From: Pseudosulfitobacter pseudonitzschiae
GTDB taxonomy: Bacteria > Pseudomonadota > Alphaproteobacteria > Rhodobacterales > Rhodobacteraceae
DNA: 64,000 nucleotides
Direction: 5' to 3'
NCBI RefSeq assembly: GCF_002222635.1
Contig: NZ_CP022416.1
Location: forward strand, 62,001-126,000
Part shown: positions 62,045 to 64,000 of the stretch, piece by piece
How positions within the stretch are numbered: the first letter of the stretch is position 1
How the letters are laid out: each line of letters starts with the position of its first letter
The notes under the pieces: generated by a model
Databases searched by the model: none
Told to the model about the DNA's origin: nothing
Seen by the model: the letters and a program-made list of their open reading frames with translations, nothing else
Translations under genes and position numbers: made by a program

Positions 62045-63595
62045 TCAGAAAAGCACTTCTGGTAGCCAGGTTGCTAGCGACGGCACGGCCCAGACAAGTA
62101 GAATACCAATCGCCTGCAGGCCAATAAAGGGCACAACGCCGCGGTAAATATGTCCGGTCGTGATTTCCTTGGGGGCTGCGGCACGCAAGTAGAAAAGTGA
62201 AAACCCGAAAGGCGGGGTCAGAAAACTGGTTTGAAGGTTGATCGCTAGCAGCACCCCGAGCCAGATAGGATCGTGACCCATTACAATCAAAGAAGGCGCA
62301 ACAAGCGGAAGAACAATAACGGATATCTCGACGAAATCCAGAAAGAACCCAAGCACGAAGACAAAAATCATTACGAATAAAAGGGCGCTGTTGGCCCCTC
62401 CGGGCAGGTTTTCGAGCAGGTGCGCCACTCTTTCTTCACCGCCCAAACCAATAAACACCAACGAAAAGAAGCCAGCAGCAAGAATTGTCGCAAAGATCAT
62501 CGTGGTCATAGTCAGAGTGGAGTTGAGTGCATCATGGATGGTTCTGGTCCGAATGGATGCGCGCAAGGCCAAGATCACCGCGCCAATACCGACAAGCGCC
62601 AAAAGTGCATAGAAGGCGCCGATCATCCATTCCAAGGTACCGTTATCGCTACGTTGGAGGCGCACCGGAAAGATGCCTGCCAGAATACCCAAAATGACCA
62701 AGGCAGCCGTTCCGACTAGAATAAGTCGAGGGTTTATCCCGATTTTGCGCCCAGCCATGAGGAGCGCACCGATGGCCCCTACAGATGCGGCTTCGGTCGG
62801 AGTTGCGATGCCGCCGAGGATGGCACCCAATACAGCAACGATCAGCAAAACGGGAGGCGCAATTGCGGCCATGACTTCTCGCACGTCGGGTCGTGCCAAC
62901 TTGATTGCTGCCGCAGGCATATCTTGTGGACGCAGCACCCCACGGATCAGAATATAAAGTAGATATAGAACGACCAAAAGCAAACCGGGCAACATCGCGG
63001 CCGCAAAGAACTGGCCGACAGACAGGGCTTCGACCGAGAACTTACCCTGCGTGTATTGCGCCTGTTGATAGGCGTTGGACATCACGTCAGCTAAAATGAT
63101 TAACAAAGTAGAGGGTGGAATGATTTGGCCCAGCGTACCTGCCGTACAGACAATACCTGCTGACAAAGCAGGGTCGTAGCCAGCACGCAGCATCGTGGGC
63201 AAGGCGATCATACCCATGGCGACGACTGTTGCTCCGACAATCCCGGTTGACGCCGCCATTAGTGCGCCCACCAAGACCACCGAAATCCCTAAGCCCCCGC
63301 GCAACTGGCCAAAGCTCCGGCCCATTGTATCCAGCAATTCCTCGGCGATCCTGCTTTTTTCGAGTATGGCCCCCATCAGCACAAAGACAGGGATCGCGAT
63401 AAATACCTGATTTCCGATTAAGCCAAAGGCGCGTTGGCCCAATGCGCCTAAAAGCGAGATGTCCATGACCCCCAGCGTCCAGCCAAGATAGGCAAAGCCG
63501 ATGGCGACGCCTGCAATGCTGAACGAGACCGGAAATCCGGACAGCACCGCTGCCATCAATGCCGCGAACATGATCAGGTCGAGGAATTCGGTCAT
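62045..63595 (-). CDS. dctM: TRAP transporter large permease (third system, long form)
   Basis: This 516-residue permease is about 80 residues longer than the other two DctM proteins here. It has GASTGIVGATVVAMGMIALPTMLRAGYDPALSAGIV, GTLGQIIPPSTLLIILADVM, GIATPTEAASVGAIGAL and the end motif LQTSFLTPPFGFSLFYLRAAAP. The extra length is an insert of two to three helices around residues 290-350, seen in the TRAP branch for mannitol, chloroaromatic and similar substrates. It overlaps dctQ by 4 bases. Confidence 0.94.
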   Translation of the reverse strand: MTEFLDLIMFAALMAAVLSGFPVSFSIAGVAIGFAYLGWTLGVMDISLLGALGQRAFGLIGNQVFIAIPVFVLMGAILEKSRIAEELLDTMGRSFGQLRGGLGISVVLVGALMAASTGIVGATVVAMGMIALPTMLRAGYDPALSAGIVCTAGTLGQIIPPSTLLIILADVMSNAYQQAQYTQGKFSVEALSVGQFFAAAMLPGLLLVVLYLLYILIRGVLRPQDMPAAAIKLARPDVREVMAAIAPPVLLIVAVLGAILGGIATPTEAASVGAIGALLMAGRKIGINPRLILVGTAALVILGILAGIFPVRLQRSDNGTLEWMIGAFYALLALVGIGAVILALRASIRTRTIHDALNSTLTMTTMIFATILAAGFFSLVFIGLGGEERVAHLLENLPGGANSALLFVMIFVFVLGFFLDFVEISVIVLPLVAPSLIVMGHDPIWLGVLLAINLQTSFLTPPFGFSLFYLRAAAPKEITTGHIYRGVVPFIGLQAIGILLVWAVPSLATWLPEVLF

Positions 63596-64000
63596 GTTTT
63601 GAGTTCAGTGTTAAGCATACGGATTAACAACGACAGGGATTGTAACAGGATCAGGATGCAAAACCCCGGGATCAGGGACTTGAGAAGAAAGACCGCCTCA
63701 ATCCCACCGACAGAGATCGGACCCTCAAGAATTTTCCACGAGTTTCGCACGGAGGGCCACGACCAATAGACAAGGGCCGTCATCGACGGGATAAGAAGAA
63801 GCAGATGGCCGCAAATGTCGATCCGGCGTCGGGTCGCGTCACTGACCTTTGCATAGAACACATCCACCCGAACGTGTTTGTCCACCAAAAGTGTAAAGCC
63901 TGCACCCAGCATGAAAAGCGTGGCATGCAGATAAAGCACGCTTTCCTGCGCTGCGATGGAGTTGAAACCAAAGACATATCGCCCAATCACGATGCAGAAC
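63592..64000 (-). CDS. dctQ: TRAP transporter small permease (third system, cut by window edge)
   Basis: The last 135 or so codons of a DctQ are visible: IGRYVFGFNSIAAQESVLYLHATLFMLGAGFTLLVDKHVRVDVFYAKV, then further helices to LNTELKT. The frame stays open through 64000, so the start lies outside. The longer spacing between helices fits the long-form DctM that it overlaps. The binding-protein gene is presumably beyond the window. Confidence 0.9.
   Translation of the reverse strand, partial: FCIVIGRYVFGFNSIAAQESVLYLHATLFMLGAGFTLLVDKHVRVDVFYAKVSDATRRRIDICGHLLLLIPSMTALVYWSWPSVRNSWKILEGPISVGGIEAVFLLKSLIPGFCILILLQSLSLLIRMLNTELKT

Noticed and set aside
1-64000. tRNA, rRNA or riboswitch genes
   Set aside because: No cloverleaf-like, rRNA-like or known riboswitch sequence was noticed on either strand by eye; a dedicated covariance search was not possible.

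Overview
The window looks like part of an extrachromosomal replicon (plasmid or chromid) of a Rhodobacterales bacterium of the Roseobacter group. The reasons are a complete replication and partition cassette at 11.5-15.4 kb, a mobilisation module at 51.1-53.3 kb, three tripartite TRAP transporters, GC-rich alphaproteobacterial codon use, and a very heavy load of insertion sequences. No rRNA, tRNA or CRISPR array was seen.

Layout. (1) 1-7.5 kb, minus strand: an acyl-CoA catabolic operon with a GntR/FCD regulator, two enoyl-CoA hydratase/isomerases, a TRAP transporter (dctP, dctQ, dctM), an acyl-CoA synthetase and the start of an acyl-CoA dehydrogenase. (2) 8.0-11.5 kb: degenerate IS6 and IS30 pieces, an orphan nucleotidyltransferase-fold gene behind a long perfect inverted repeat, and an intact IS6-family element. 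(3) 11.5-15.4 kb: two parS-like palindromes, parB and parA (minus), an origin with 22-bp-spaced iterons, and a divergent Rep_3/RepB-type initiator. (4) 15.4-22.6 kb: a decayed CHAT-domain gene, an orphan sensor kinase, a Tat-exported serine hydrolase and a hipBA toxin-antitoxin pair with repeated operators. (5) 22.7-29.1 kb: IS66, a recombinase relic, a DUF2853 gene with a glycine-zipper membrane gene, an IS6 deletion derivative, an FkbM methyltransferase and an IS3 relic. (6) 29.1-35.2 kb: an IclR regulator divergent from a self-sufficient CYP116B-like P450 followed by a second TRAP operon. (7) 35.6-46.7 kb: an acyltransferase, a five-gene peptide/solute ABC transporter, a class III aminotransferase, a TetR regulator and a flavin monooxygenase. 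(8) 46.7-62.0 kb: nested IS elements (IS630 in IS6, IS1111-like in IS30, IS701, single-ORF IS66) around MarR, DoxX, MobC, relaxase and tyrosine integrase genes and broken nuclease and GST genes. (9) 62.0-64.0 kb: a third TRAP transporter, cut by the window end.

How it fits together. Three separate cargo modules each pair an uptake system with oxidative or CoA-dependent enzymes and a local regulator: GntR with acyl-CoA enzymes, IclR with the P450, and TetR with the aminotransferase and monooxygenase. They are joined by IS-rich seams in which several elements are nested and several ends lack target duplications, which implies repeated recombination and deletion. The least explained parts are the nucleotidyltransferase gene with its 72-bp palindromic control region, the small DUF2853/glycine-zipper pair, and the P450-TRAP operon.
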